Assembly: GCF_002163875.1 (NCBI RefSeq)
Contig: NZ_CP019333.1
Coordinates: 812,864 to 876,863 of the forward strand
Origin: Gilvibacter sp. SZ-19
GTDB taxonomy: Bacteria; Bacteroidota; Bacteroidia; Flavobacteriales; Flavobacteriaceae
DNA: 64,000 nt
Direction of reading: 5' to 3'
Positions 9,718 through 19,216 of this stretch are shown here, piece by piece. Position 1 is the stretch's first letter. Every line of letters starts with the position of its first letter. A program made the position numbers and the translations under genes. The notes below the pieces were generated by a model that saw nothing but the letters and a program-made list of their open reading frames with translations, was not told the origin of the DNA and did no database searches.

Positions 9718-11001
9718 TTATTCTTCGATTTCTTCTGCTGGCGCTTCTGATTCTTCTTTTATTGCGTCACCACATTTAAGCAATTTGGTAACGGTATTGT
9801 ATGGCCCAGTGACCACAACGTCTCCTTCTTGAAGACCAGAGATAATCTCAATATTGGAATCGTCTTGGATACCAGTCTCGACCACACGTAATTTTGCTTC
9901 TTCTCCAGCTTGCACGAATACGGTCTCAAACTTTTCCTGATCTCCAGATTCTGTTCTGCGTACAGCAGGGCCTTTAGTACAAGTCGTATCGGTCTTAACT
10001 ACAATGGCACTGATAGGTACACCAATTGCTTTTTCTCGCTTGTTGGTAATAATATCTACCGTTGCAGTCATTCCAGGGCGGAACGGCGAATAGAATTCTG
10101 GTTTGCCTTCTAATAGATCCTGATAAGAACTATCTAGAATACGCACTTTTACTTTAAAGTTAGTCACCTGATCTGCGGTCAGTGTGCTTTCTGCGGAGTT
10201 CGCTATTTCTGTAACGATTCCTTTGAATTCGCGCTTCAGATAAGCATCTACCTCTACTATAGTTGAATCTCCAAGAGATACTTTTACAATATCGTTCTCG
10301 TTTACGTCTACCTCAACTTCCATATTGGAAAGGTCGGCTACGCGCAAGATCTCGGTACCTGCCATTTGCGCAGTTCCAACAACGCGCTCTCCAAGTTCAG
10401 CATCTAGTTTAGAGATGGTTCCATCCATAGGAGCGTAAATGGTCGTTCTACCTAAGTTATCACGACTCTGCTTTACAGAGGCGGCAGCACTTTGCACATT
10501 GTAATATGCCGATTGTTTGTTGGCTTGCGCTACTTCGTATTCTTGTACAGAACGGTCCCAGTCTTGCTTAGAGATCACCCCTTTTTCAAAGAGTGATTTG
10601 TTTCTGTTGTAGTTCAACTCAGCGTTCTTTAAACTCGCCTCCGCTTGTGATAGGTTAGCGCGAACACTTTGCAAACTCGCTTGCGATTGATTCAAGGCTG
10701 CCTGAATAAGGTCTGGATTAATGCGCAATAGCAAATCACCCTTTTTGACCTGTTGGCCTTCTTTTACCAAGAGTTCAATGATCTCACCAGAGACTTCAGA
10801 AGAGATCATTACTTCCACCTCTGGTTGAATTTTCCCAGTAGCGGCAACCGTCTCTACAATGTCGATCGGCTCAATTTTTGTCAGTTCCACTTTGCGGTAA
10901 TCTCCGTCACCGCCAATGGTTCCAGATTTACGCAGCATCACTAAGGCAATAAGCCCTACGACTACCAGTGCAACTATGATGATTAGTGTCTTTTTACTCA
11001 T
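9718..11001 (-). CDS. Efflux periplasmic adaptor (HlyD/MacA family), distal copy
   Basis: 427 residues. One N-terminal membrane helix (about 5-23), a split biotinyl-lipoyl-like domain (EVSGEIIELLVKEGQQVKKG and TIYAPMDGTISKL), a coiled-coil hairpin rich in Gln/Ala/Ser (about 100-185), beta-barrel and membrane-proximal domains, and an acidic tail. This is the architecture of MacA-type adaptors that connect an inner-membrane ABC transporter to TolC. It lies three bases after the tolC-like gene and is the second adaptor in the operon. The N-terminus is a helix rather than a lipobox. Confidence 0.9.
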   Translation of the reverse strand: MSKKTLIIIVALVVVGLIALVMLRKSGTIGGDGDYRKVELTKIEPIDIVETVAATGKIQPEVEVMISSEVSGEIIELLVKEGQQVKKGDLLLRINPDLIQAALNQSQASLQSVRANLSQAEASLKNAELNYNRNKSLFEKGVISKQDWDRSVQEYEVAQANKQSAYYNVQSAAASVKQSRDNLGRTTIYAPMDGTISKLDAELGERVVGTAQMAGTEILRVADLSNMEVEVDVNENDIVKVSLGDSTIVEVDAYLKREFKGIVTEIANSAESTLTADQVTNFKVKVRILDSSYQDLLEGKPEFYSPFRPGMTATVDIITNKREKAIGVPISAIVVKTDTTCTKGPAVRRTESGDQEKFETVFVQAGEEAKLRVVETGIQDDSNIEIISGLQEGDVVVTGPYNTVTKLLKCGDAIKEESEAPAEEIEE

Positions 11002-11004
11002 GGT

Positions 11005-12447
11005 TTAGAATTTTAACTCTGTTGCGGGGACCCCAAAATAAAGTTCAAGGACCTTTAGCCTAAAAATATAATCGTATTTAGAACGGTTCACTTCTATCAG
11101 AGCGTTGTCGTAACGCAATTTAGATTGACTGAAGTCGAACGCATTTGTAATTCCTACATCGTATCTGTCTTTAGCATACTGATACGCCAACTCTTGAGAC
11201 TCTAGTGCTACTACTGCAGCTTCATAAGCCTTTTTAGATCCTTCTGCGTCTACATATGCCTGATATACATTAGACTCAAGGTCTAATTTAGCTTGCTCCA
11301 AAAGGAACTCTTGACGCTTTAAGTTCACCAAACGTCGCTTTACATTATTACGTGTAGAAAAGCCGTTAAAGATAGGAACATTCATTTGTACTCCATAAGA
11401 GATACCGTCATTTAGATACAACTGATCTATAAAGGAGCGTGGAGGTAGTTCCTGTAGAATTGTGTTCGGCACTACAGCAGACACGGTCTGTCCGGTCTCG
11501 TCCACAAAACCGATCTCTTGTATACGGGTCGGGTCGTTAGGATCTACCGTTTGTGTAAAACGTGAAAGATCCGACTCACGAGTGTTGTAGTTAAAGAAGG
11601 CATTTATCGTTGGGTAATAGCTACTTCTAGCGATCTGTAGATCTTTTTGGGCCAAGTCTACATTCGATTCTGCGATCTTTACCTCACTGCGATTCTCTGT
11701 AGCGGCTTGAAATATCTCCGAAGCAGTCTTTTCAATGATGCCTTCGTCTACTAGGTTATAGCCTTCGTCTTCGATATCGAAGTTTGCATAATCGTCAATC
11801 AATAGCAATTGAGCCAAACTGATCAAAGAGATCCTTACAGCGTTCTCTGCAACCACGATGTTCTGTAATTCACCAGCATTGGTCGCTTGGATCTCGAGCA
11901 AATCCCCTTTGGGTAAAATACCTCCATCTACCAATTCCTGAGTCTGTGCTATGGATTGCTGCGTAACCAAATTCTGCGCTTTTAGCGCATTCACATTGGC
12001 CTTGTTGAGTAAGATCTGCAAATAACTATTAGCTACCAGCAAAGAGATATCGTCCTTCATTCTAGAAAGGCCGTAATCTGCCGCTAGTTTGGCGATCTTG
12101 GCTCGCTGCATTACACGTAGGTTTTGCAAACCGGCGAATACACGGATCCCCGCATTGACTCCTAAGGAGAAGTTACGCGAAGTCTGCGTCTCTAAGATAC
12201 CCGTAGTAATATTTTGAGAAAGACCTGTGTTCCAGAAGTTAGATGCGTTTCCGTTTAAGGTTGGCAAATAATTCCCGAAAGCGTCGATCTTATCAATCTC
12301 AGCATTCTCTATATCGAGCTCACTTTGCTTAACGGAAATGTTGTTTTCCAAAGCATAAGTTACACATTCTTTTAGGGTCCATTTTTTCTGACCAACGGCC
12401 AGTGTGCTAACAAAAAGCGACAGGAACAGGACAACAAGCTGCTTCAT
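11005..12447 (-). CDS. TolC-family outer-membrane efflux protein
   Basis: 480 residues. Signal peptide MKQLVVLFLSLFVSTLAVGQ, then two outer-membrane efflux repeats (about 20-220 and 240-470) made of long helices rich in Gln, Ala and Asn, as in TolC trimers forming the outer-membrane duct. KWTLKECVTYALENNISVKQ is the usual start of the first repeat. It sits between two adaptor genes in the operon, so it most likely serves the adjacent MacB-type exporter. Confidence 0.92.
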   Translation of the reverse strand: MKQLVVLFLSLFVSTLAVGQKKWTLKECVTYALENNISVKQSELDIENAEIDKIDAFGNYLPTLNGNASNFWNTGLSQNITTGILETQTSRNFSLGVNAGIRVFAGLQNLRVMQRAKIAKLAADYGLSRMKDDISLLVANSYLQILLNKANVNALKAQNLVTQQSIAQTQELVDGGILPKGDLLEIQATNAGELQNIVVAENAVRISLISLAQLLLIDDYANFDIEDEGYNLVDEGIIEKTASEIFQAATENRSEVKIAESNVDLAQKDLQIARSSYYPTINAFFNYNTRESDLSRFTQTVDPNDPTRIQEIGFVDETGQTVSAVVPNTILQELPPRSFIDQLYLNDGISYGVQMNVPIFNGFSTRNNVKRRLVNLKRQEFLLEQAKLDLESNVYQAYVDAEGSKKAYEAAVVALESQELAYQYAKDRYDVGITNAFDFSQSKLRYDNALIEVNRSKYDYIFRLKVLELYFGVPATELKF

Positions 12448-12509
12448 AATAAGTGTGTGTGTTGAATAAGTCTATGGATAGTCAAATGTGTTACACAAAG
12501 GTAACGAAA

Positions 12510-13670
12510 TTAGCGGCCGCCAAACTGCGCTACCGGTTTGAGTTGATTCCAAACTTTGATTTTATCTTCTTTAGTGATTCCGGATTTAACCTCTACCTGG
12601 ATGCCATCGCTTACGCCCAGCTCCAGATCTCTGCGTTCGAATTCTTGATCGCCGATCTCTACTTCCACAAAAGGTTCTTGCGTTTTAGGATCGTATTGCA
12701 CCAAGGCTTCCTTAACAGCCATTACGCTGTCTGCACGGGCCAATATGATCGATGCATTTGCACTTAGACCTGCTCTGATAAAGGTAGAATCGATCTTGGC
12801 CAAAGTTCCTTTGATCTCGAATTGAATGGCACCGTTCTCTGCTACTCCTTTTGGAGCGATATAATCTAGTACGGCGTCGAATGTTGCGTTTTCAATAGCA
12901 CCTACGGTGATCTCTAAAGGAAGATTCTCTTTGATCTTTCCAACTTCGCTTTCGTCTACCTTACCTTCAAAGATCATCTTCTCTACATCGGCCAAAGTGG
13001 CAATGGTAGTTCCGTCATTAAAGTTGTTGGCCTCGATCACTTGGTTTCCTGTTTTTACAGGAACGTCAAGTACCATTCCCGATACCGTGGCACGGATCTC
13101 GGTATTGGCCGCGGCTCCCAAACCGGCAGTTGTTCCGGTCTTGATGATGTCAAAATTCTGACGGGCCGCATTTACGTTCACCTGTTCTGCTCGGTAACGC
13201 TGTTCTGCTTGGTTGTACGTAATTTGCGCATTGTCGAACTCATTGGCAGAGATCACTCCCTTGTCAAATAGGTTCTTTTGGCGCTGATAAATATTCTTTT
13301 GATTCTCAAAGGCCAATCGGGCTGCATCGAGCTGGGTCTGAGCCGAACGAATGCTGTTTTGCGCACTGTTCAAAGCGGAGACATTGGGTACAACTTTGAC
13401 CTTTGCGATAAGGTCTCCTGCTTTTACAAAATCGCCCGCCTCTACAAAGATCTCATCTATAATACCAGAGATATTCGGCTTAATAAGGACCTCCTCCTTG
13501 GGTACTATGCTCCCCGTAGCTACTGTTTTCTTAACGATACTGGCCGTTGTGGCTTGCTCGGTCTTATAAACAACAGGATCTTCTTTATCCTTCAAATAGA
13601 TATAGCGGATTCCGAATATAAATCCGACCAATATCAGTCCGAGTACAATGATGGTTCCTTTTCGTTTCAT
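12510..13670 (-). CDS. Efflux periplasmic adaptor (HlyD/MacA family), proximal copy
   Basis: 386 residues, N-terminal membrane helix (about 5-24), lipoyl-like halves (KPNISGIIDEIFVEAGDFVKAGDLI and IRATVSGMVLDVPVKTGNQV) around a coiled coil (about 95-175), then barrel and membrane-proximal domains. It is a paralogue of the adaptor at 9718-11001 in architecture but clearly divergent in sequence. It lies 30 bp after the second permease gene and 62 bp before tolC in transcription order. Having two adaptors suggests either a hetero-hexameric adaptor ring or alternative partners. Confidence 0.9.
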   Translation of the reverse strand: MKRKGTIIVLGLILVGFIFGIRYIYLKDKEDPVVYKTEQATTASIVKKTVATGSIVPKEEVLIKPNISGIIDEIFVEAGDFVKAGDLIAKVKVVPNVSALNSAQNSIRSAQTQLDAARLAFENQKNIYQRQKNLFDKGVISANEFDNAQITYNQAEQRYRAEQVNVNAARQNFDIIKTGTTAGLGAAANTEIRATVSGMVLDVPVKTGNQVIEANNFNDGTTIATLADVEKMIFEGKVDESEVGKIKENLPLEITVGAIENATFDAVLDYIAPKGVAENGAIQFEIKGTLAKIDSTFIRAGLSANASIILARADSVMAVKEALVQYDPKTQEPFVEVEIGDQEFERRDLELGVSDGIQVEVKSGITKEDKIKVWNQLKPVAQFGGR

Positions 13671-13700
13671 GATTTTTGAATTAATGTCTTGGTATTACGG

Positions 13701-14960
13701 TTATTCAATGCGCAAGGCATCTACTGGTTTCATTTGTGTGGCGCGAGTTGCTGGGATCAATCCGGCCAAAAGTCCGGAGACGATCAGTATACTCAACGCG
13801 ATTATTATAACGCCTATCCCTACACTAGGGTTGGCAAAATTCTCTACAGGACCAACATTATCTAGTACGGTATTCATGATCCAGATGATACCGGAGGCAA
13901 ATGAAATTCCCACCATTCCAGAAATGATAGTAAGCACTAGGGACTCTTGCAGTACCTGCGATCGAATATTCCAGGGAGAAGCGCCAAGTGCACGACGCAC
14001 GCCAATTTCTTTGGTGCGCTCTTTTACAACGATAAGCATGATATTACTGATCCCGATAACGCCAGAAAGCAAGACCAAAGCTCCCACAAAATATCCCACT
14101 ACTGTTAGGATATTGAACAAACCGGTGATCTTTGCAAACTCCTCGGCCAGATCAAAATGACCAATAGCGCGTTTGTCCTCTGGATGTACTGTACGCAGTT
14201 CTCGCATTAAAGTCATTATACGAGGCTTCACAGAGGTAATGCTTACATCGTCATGTGCCGTAATGGCCATCCAACCTACGTTATCTGCTCTATTGAAAGC
14301 CTGCGAAAAAGTGGTAAAAGGAATATAGATGGTATTAGCTTCTTGCTCGTTATCGCCTTGCGAGTTGGCATTCTTAAAGGTTCCCACTACCAAGAAGTTG
14401 ATTCCACTTATCTTGATATAACTACCAATAACCTCTTCTCCTTTGTCATATAGTGTTCTGATCACATCTTGACCAATGACCGCTATCTTGCGTTTGTCTT
14501 CAATATCTGAATAGCTCAAAAACCGGCCTTCCATAATGTCTAATGGCTGCTGATTGATGAACTCCGGATAGTCTCCATAAACGTCAAAAGCTCCTGTTTT
14601 CTCGTTGCGGGTAACATTGTTCGACCCTCTGAAACCACCCAATTGGTTTCTTGGAGATACATATTTGAGTTCTGGGATCTGATCTTTTAAGGCTTGAACG
14701 TCGCTCAGCTTAAAATTGAAAAAGCGACCCTTTGGCAAACCTTTGTAAGGCATAGAAGTTCCCTGAGACCACATGAAGATCGAGTTTGTGGCAAAGTTCC
14801 CAAAGTCTGCCTGGACCCCGTTCTTAAGTCCGTTGGTCAAAGCCAGGAGCAAGACCAAGATAAAGATCCCCCAGAATACACCGAAAGCCGTTAAAAAGGT
14901 TCGGAATCGGTTGGCATTTAAAGCCTCTAATATTTCGCTCCAACGATCTCTATTAAACAT
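13701..14960 (-). CDS. MacB-type ABC transporter permease (second)
   Basis: 419 residues, four membrane helices in the MacB/LolE layout: one near 20-43, a large periplasmic MacB_PCD domain (about 45-250), then three C-terminal helices (about 285-310, 335-365, 380-405). The coupling motif VVKERTKEIGVRRALGA, which contacts the ATPase in this family, is present. The gene starts one base after the stop of the preceding permease, so the two are translated together and probably form a heterodimer. The substrate is unknown; family members export peptides, antibiotics or lipoproteins. Confidence 0.92.
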   Translation of the reverse strand: MFNRDRWSEILEALNANRFRTFLTAFGVFWGIFILVLLLALTNGLKNGVQADFGNFATNSIFMWSQGTSMPYKGLPKGRFFNFKLSDVQALKDQIPELKYVSPRNQLGGFRGSNNVTRNEKTGAFDVYGDYPEFINQQPLDIMEGRFLSYSDIEDKRKIAVIGQDVIRTLYDKGEEVIGSYIKISGINFLVVGTFKNANSQGDNEQEANTIYIPFTTFSQAFNRADNVGWMAITAHDDVSITSVKPRIMTLMRELRTVHPEDKRAIGHFDLAEEFAKITGLFNILTVVGYFVGALVLLSGVIGISNIMLIVVKERTKEIGVRRALGASPWNIRSQVLQESLVLTIISGMVGISFASGIIWIMNTVLDNVGPVENFANPSVGIGVIIIALSILIVSGLLAGLIPATRATQMKPVDALRIE

Positions 14961-14961
14961 C

Positions 14962-16206
14962 TTATTCGTCTCTTAGGGCTTCTATTGGTTTAATATTGGC
15001 AGCGCGTCTGGCGGGAATAAAACCGGCCAGGGCTCCAGCGGCAATAAGCACAAAAACTGTGGTGATAGAGGTGTTGAAATCCACCTGCGGGGATTTGATA
15101 AAATCGGTCTCGGCATAAGGAGCGACAGCTTCCAATAGGCCTACGCCAGCAAACAAGCCTATAAAACCTGCAATTGCAGTGATAAAGATCGCCTCCTGCA
15201 TGATCATCCCAATGATAGAGCTTGGCAAAGCTCCTATCGCCTTGCGGATCCCGATCTCTTTGGTACGTTCTTTTACCACAATGAGCATAATATTGCTCAC
15301 TCCTACTACACCGGCAATTATGGTTCCGATTCCAATAAACCAGAACACGGCTCTAATGGTATCGATAAGACCATAGATCTTTTTTGCTTCTTCTAAAGTG
15401 TTGAAAACACGAACAGCGCTGCGATCGTCAGGGGCCACGCTGTGCTTGGTCTTTAAATCAGACTCCAAACCTTCTGCCATTGCGGTCGACAAGGCGACAG
15501 CTTCGTCAAAGTTCTCGGACATTTTAACGGTGTAGGCAATGGAGCGTAAGCGGTCTCCTGCATTAAACACCCCTTGGGCTGTGGTAATAGGAATAAACAC
15601 TCGGTTTTCTTCACGAGCGCCTCCCGGATCGGTAAAAACTCCAACCACTAAAAAGTTGATCCCGAAGATCTTTATTTGTTTCCCAACGGCTTCTTCTCCT
15701 TTGAATAGGTCCATTTGGATCTGATTTCCGATGACGGCTACTTTGGCAACTTCGTCTAGGTCACTCTTATTGATAAATCGACCAGAGACCATACTTTCGT
15801 TCTCTATGAACTGCTGATCAGGATCGGAACCTTCTATGCGGTAGTTGCCTGACTCCTTGCCATAGGTCACCTGACCTCCCCATAAGGAATACAATGAGGT
15901 GCGGTATTCTATCTGATCTTCGTATTTCTGATTGAGTGTTTGGTAGTCCTCGTTTCGCAGTTGCACATAGCGACCAGGATTCAAACCTTTATACTCCTTA
16001 CTTGTCACTCCTGTCCAAATAGAGATGCGATTGGTGGCATCCTCCTCAAAGGCTTCGCGAACACCGTTGGAGATTCCAGAATTGAATCCAAGAAGGATAA
16101 CCAAAATAAAGATCCCAGAGGCTACAGATAGCCCCGTAAGGAAAGTTCGCAATTTGTTCTTGCGAATGGTTTCGAATATTTCTTCCCAGCGCTCTAGATT
16201 AAACAT
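14962..16206 (-). CDS. MacB-type ABC transporter permease (first)
   Basis: 414 residues with the same four-helix MacB layout as the next gene and the coupling motif VVKERTKEIGIRKAIGA. Both permeases begin with MFN-x-(E/D)RW-xEI and a following RTFLT helix, so they are paralogues. The start overlaps the last eight bases of the ATPase gene, indicating translational coupling. Separate ATPase and permease genes differ from E. coli MacB, where the two are fused. Confidence 0.92.
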   Translation of the reverse strand: MFNLERWEEIFETIRKNKLRTFLTGLSVASGIFILVILLGFNSGISNGVREAFEEDATNRISIWTGVTSKEYKGLNPGRYVQLRNEDYQTLNQKYEDQIEYRTSLYSLWGGQVTYGKESGNYRIEGSDPDQQFIENESMVSGRFINKSDLDEVAKVAVIGNQIQMDLFKGEEAVGKQIKIFGINFLVVGVFTDPGGAREENRVFIPITTAQGVFNAGDRLRSIAYTVKMSENFDEAVALSTAMAEGLESDLKTKHSVAPDDRSAVRVFNTLEEAKKIYGLIDTIRAVFWFIGIGTIIAGVVGVSNIMLIVVKERTKEIGIRKAIGALPSSIIGMIMQEAIFITAIAGFIGLFAGVGLLEAVAPYAETDFIKSPQVDFNTSITTVFVLIAAGALAGFIPARRAANIKPIEALRDE

Positions 16207-16906
16207 GAGCCGGAGATTTGGCGCGTACTTGTTCTACGCGCTTGTCGTCTACTATCTTCCCGTCCTTAAGATGAACGATTCGCTTACACATATGGGCAAT
16301 GTCCTCTTCGTGAGTGACCACAAGTATGGTCTTGCCTTCGTCATTAATGGCTTGGATGAGTTCCATTACCTCGTAAGAAGTCTTGGTGTCTAGAGCTCCT
16401 GTAGGCTCATCAGCAAGAAGAACCTTAGGATCGCTCGCAAGCGCTCTTGCAATAGCCACACGCTGCTTTTGCCCACCACTGAGTTCGCTAGGTAAGTGTG
16501 TAGCCCAATCGGCCAGCCCAACCTTTTCTAAATAGTGCATGGCTTTATCCGTTCTAACGGCGCGCTTAACTCCTTGATAATACAAAGGCATAGAGACATT
16601 GTCTAGAGCACTTTTGTAGGTGATCAAATTGAAGCTTTGAAAAATGAATCCAAGGAATTGGTTGCGATAACGTGCAGCAACTTTTTCATTGAGGTTTCTG
16701 ATGGGTACACTGTCTAAATGATAGGAGCCTCGATCGGCCTCATCGAGCATACCCAGAATATTCAGGAATGTAGATTTTCCAGATCCGGAGGAGCCCATAA
16801 TGGCTATCATCTCCCCTTCTTTTGCTTCGAAATTGATTCCCTTGAGTACATGCAGGGAATTGCTGCCCATGTGATAGGACTTATGTAGATCTTTGATGGC
16901 TATCAT
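16199..16906 (-). CDS. ABC transporter ATP-binding protein (MacB/LolD type)
   Basis: 235 residues. Walker [10 protein letters not shown] (38-46), signature LSGGQKQR (142-149), Walker [13 protein letters not shown] (162-173) and the switch His in LVVTHE. This is the cytoplasmic motor of the exporter encoded by the following genes. It opens the operon ATPase, permease, permease, adaptor, TolC, adaptor, tsaB, which runs to 9054 with gaps of at most 62 bp. No TAnnTTTG element is visible in the 116 bp upstream. Confidence 0.95.
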   Translation of the reverse strand: MIAIKDLHKSYHMGSNSLHVLKGINFEAKEGEMIAIMGSSGSGKSTFLNILGMLDEADRGSYHLDSVPIRNLNEKVAARYRNQFLGFIFQSFNLITYKSALDNVSMPLYYQGVKRAVRTDKAMHYLEKVGLADWATHLPSELSGGQKQRVAIARALASDPKVLLADEPTGALDTKTSYEVMELIQAINDEGKTILVVTHEEDIAHMCKRIVHLKDGKIVDDKRVEQVRAKSPAHV

Positions 16907-17022
16907 ATCATTGCACCTTAAGGTGTTTTTAATGAAGCCGCCTTGTTGTTGGTTACTTGACGGTCTTGGTAAATAGACCGCTAAATAAGACTTTTGTTAC
17001 AGGGGAGAATATTAAGGTCTTG

Positions 17023-17250
17023 TTAATTTTTGCTCTCCTGCACTTTTCTCCTACTTCGATATATAGCGTAACCTAGCCCTGCCATTAAAATATAGGGAAT
17101 GGCCATCAAGTAAACGATGCCGTTATTCACTCCCCGAGCAGCATTCTGTGTCTCTTCACTTTCTAATACCGCACGACACATGGCGCATTGCGCGTCGGCA
17201 TCCGCAGTGAAAAGAAAGAGTAAAACCAGTATGAAGCCTATTTTTCGCAT
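17023..17250 (-). CDS. Small membrane protein with signal peptide and CxxC, function unknown
   Basis: 75 residues. MRKIGFILVLLFLFTADADA is a signal peptide, followed at once by QCAMC, then a short polar stretch and one membrane helix (about 45-62) ending in a basic YRSRRKVQESKN tail. The start at 17250 shares one base with the stop of the DUF420 gene (TAATG), which decides it over an in-frame ATG 66 bp upstream that lies inside that gene. As last gene of the SCO1 operon, a role in copper or oxidase assembly is possible but unproven. Confidence 0.75.
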   Translation of the reverse strand: MRKIGFILVLLFLFTADADAQCAMCRAVLESEETQNAARGVNNGIVYLMAIPYILMAGLGYAIYRSRRKVQESKN

Positions 17251-17786
17251 TAAGCAGGATAATAAGGAGAGATCATAAAGTAGACAATAACGCCAGTTAC
17301 GGCAACATAGAGCCAAATTGGAAAAGTGATCTTTGCCAGTTTGCGGTGCTTGTCAAATTGCTCTGAAAGGGCGCGTACATAGGTAAAGAGTACCAGCGGT
17401 ATGATTCCGATAGACAAGGTAATATGACTGATCAGAATAAAGAAGTAGATATAACGCAGTACGCCTTCGCCGCCGTAGGCTACACTATCTGATGTCATGT
17501 GGTAAGCCACGTACATGACCAAAAACAAGGCCGACAGTACTATTGCGGTCTTCATCAATGACTCGTGCGCTTTGCGATTTCCTTTTTTTATCTGAATTAC
17601 CGCCAACACTAGGACCACAGCTGTAAAGCCGTTGATCGCTGCGTAAATTGGAGGCAAAAAGCCGAGGCGTTCTACTCCGGGGATTCTGATACCGAATAAG
17701 ACTGCTACTGCCAAAGGAATAGCAATAGAGAGTGCCCAGATTAATTTTTTGTACTTCAGTTCTGCGTTTGGGGATGTTGTATTCAT
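17250..17786 (-). CDS. DUF420 family membrane protein
   Basis: 178 residues with five predicted membrane helices. It fits DUF420, a family often encoded next to SCO1 and cytochrome oxidase genes and presumed to act in oxidase assembly. Histidines lie at helix ends: AHESLMK, YHMTSD, ISHITLS and DKHRK. It overlaps the SCO1 gene by four bases upstream and the small CxxC gene by one base downstream, so all are one transcript. Confidence 0.85.
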   Translation of the reverse strand: MNTTSPNAELKYKKLIWALSIAIPLAVAVLFGIRIPGVERLGFLPPIYAAINGFTAVVLVLAVIQIKKGNRKAHESLMKTAIVLSALFLVMYVAYHMTSDSVAYGGEGVLRYIYFFILISHITLSIGIIPLVLFTYVRALSEQFDKHRKLAKITFPIWLYVAVTGVIVYFMISPYYPA

Positions 17787-18415
17787 TGTTCTAATAATTG
17801 TTTGATATCTTCTTTGAGGATCTGAATTTGATCGGCTTCGGTTCCGTTGTAGTACACAATTGGATTTCCGTATTCGTCCAATCGGGAACGTATATTTCCC
17901 TGCTGATCTATCAAAGCGAAGAAACCGGAATGTTCAAAGCCACCTTCTGCAGTTTCATCTTGGGCCACATATAGATTGAAACCGTTATTAGCCAGGGTAT
18001 GAATGTCTATCTTTTCTCCGGTCATGAGGTGCCAGTTAGGGTTGGTTATCCCATAACTTTCTGCATAAGCTTGCAGCACCTCTGGAGTATCGTAAGTTGG
18101 GTCTATACTAAAAGAAGCAACACCAAAATTGGGGTTGCCAAAGAACTCGTCTTGTAACTTGACCATATTTCTACTCATTACTGGGCAGATGGTTGGGCAG
18201 GTTGTAAAAAAGAAATCCACCACATAGACCTTGCCTTCGTAATTCGCATTGGTGATCGTCTCTCCGCGCTGGTTGGTGAACTCAAATTCTGGAACAGGAC
18301 CAATGGTAGCTAGTTCCGGCTTATTAAGGAAGCCTTCGAGATTGTATACTGCCCAAATACCAAACACAAGTATTATGAATGATATACCTACGTATGAATA
18401 TTCTTTTTTTACCAT
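17783..18415 (-). CDS. SCO1/SenC family copper chaperone for cytochrome oxidase
   Basis: 210 residues. N-terminal membrane anchor (about 8-26), then a thioredoxin fold with the copper-binding TTCPTICPVM (C73, C77) and the partner His in GFEHSGFF (H162). SCO proteins deliver copper to, or reduce, the CuA site of subunit II; that subunit (CtaC) is encoded at 46392-47456. The ATG directly abuts the stop of the preceding SCO-like gene (TAAATG) and the 3' end overlaps the DUF420 gene. Confidence 0.93.
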   Translation of the reverse strand: MVKKEYSYVGISFIILVFGIWAVYNLEGFLNKPELATIGPVPEFEFTNQRGETITNANYEGKVYVVDFFFTTCPTICPVMSRNMVKLQDEFFGNPNFGVASFSIDPTYDTPEVLQAYAESYGITNPNWHLMTGEKIDIHTLANNGFNLYVAQDETAEGGFEHSGFFALIDQQGNIRSRLDEYGNPIVYYNGTEADQIQILKEDIKQLLEQ

Positions 18416-19069
18416 TTACAGTTGCTTACGCTTATATTTATTATTCTTTTTCAGAGCGCGACGATACTCTTCTAGCAATACTTTTACATCATCTTTCATT
18501 TTCTTATGCAATTCAGATACATTGCTAGCATCATAACCATACATCATACCTATTTCCTCGTCTTGATTTCGTCCGCGCAATCGTCTGTCTTTATCAATAA
18601 TATAGACGTAATCTGTTCCCAAATCATCTTCCAAAGGATAGGGAGAGCCTAGTTCGCCTTTGAGCTTTCTTATTTGCTGATCGGACAAAACAACGAATTG
18701 CCACTTACTGGTCTCTTTGATCTTGCTTAGTTTTTCTTCCAACTCGGATATTGTGCCCTCTGCACCCTCCGGGATCAACCAAACGAACTGTAGGTCGTAG
18801 AATTCTGAGTAAGGCGTATATATCTTATGGGCAAGGTTGAACACATGGCCGTACCGACTCTTGGCGTCTTTACCTAAAAAACCAAGAATAGTTATATTAC
18901 TGAATAATGAAATAGAATCACCTCTAACACTTAAAGTCCCAATTGGCATTTCTTCTAATGGTTCTCCAAGAGTAGGGAGCTGGCGAAAATTATGATTTGC
19001 GGCAGCGAAAAACATGTAGGTTACCAATGGTAAGATGAATAAAAAACCTAAAACAAAAAACTTCTTCAT
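18416..19069 (-). CDS. Membrane-anchored thioredoxin-fold-like protein, degenerate SCO relative
   Basis: 217 residues. A membrane anchor (about 3-23) is followed by a region whose layout resembles SCO/thioredoxin proteins: a hydrophobic strand SNITILGFLGKD, then a strand LQFVWLIPEG, WQFVVLSDQ, and VYIIDKDRRLRGR. The CxxxC and copper His of SCO proteins are absent. The C-terminus is strongly basic and coiled. It is the first gene of the operon continuing with SCO1, DUF420 and the small CxxC protein, so a non-catalytic role in oxidase assembly is inferred. I do not recognise a named family. Confidence 0.7.
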   Translation of the reverse strand: MKKFFVLGFLFILPLVTYMFFAAANHNFRQLPTLGEPLEEMPIGTLSVRGDSISLFSNITILGFLGKDAKSRYGHVFNLAHKIYTPYSEFYDLQFVWLIPEGAEGTISELEEKLSKIKETSKWQFVVLSDQQIRKLKGELGSPYPLEDDLGTDYVYIIDKDRRLRGRNQDEEIGMMYGYDASNVSELHKKMKDDVKVLLEEYRRALKKNNKYKRKQL

Positions 19070-19216
19070 ATCCAGTTAAATAAAGAAGTGGTTGAGACTT
19101 TTACAAGTAGGCCGCTAAACCCAAATTATTAGTGCTATGTGCTCTAAAAAGACAAGGAGCGAATGCAAAAAAATGTGTTTAACTTAGGCTTAAAAGTCAA
19201 AAGCACTTTCGGTATA

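Noticed and set aside
12453-12767. 104-codon plus-strand ORF
   Set aside because: Antisense to the adaptor gene; no independent support.
13648-14160. 170-codon plus-strand ORF
   Set aside because: It lies antisense to a clear MacB-type permease; its sequence has no recognisable features and mirrors the codon bias of the real gene.
16961-16980. CGGTCT/AGACCG hairpin between the ABC operon and the small CxxC gene
   Set aside because: Only 6 bp and without a T run on either strand, so not called a terminator or operator.
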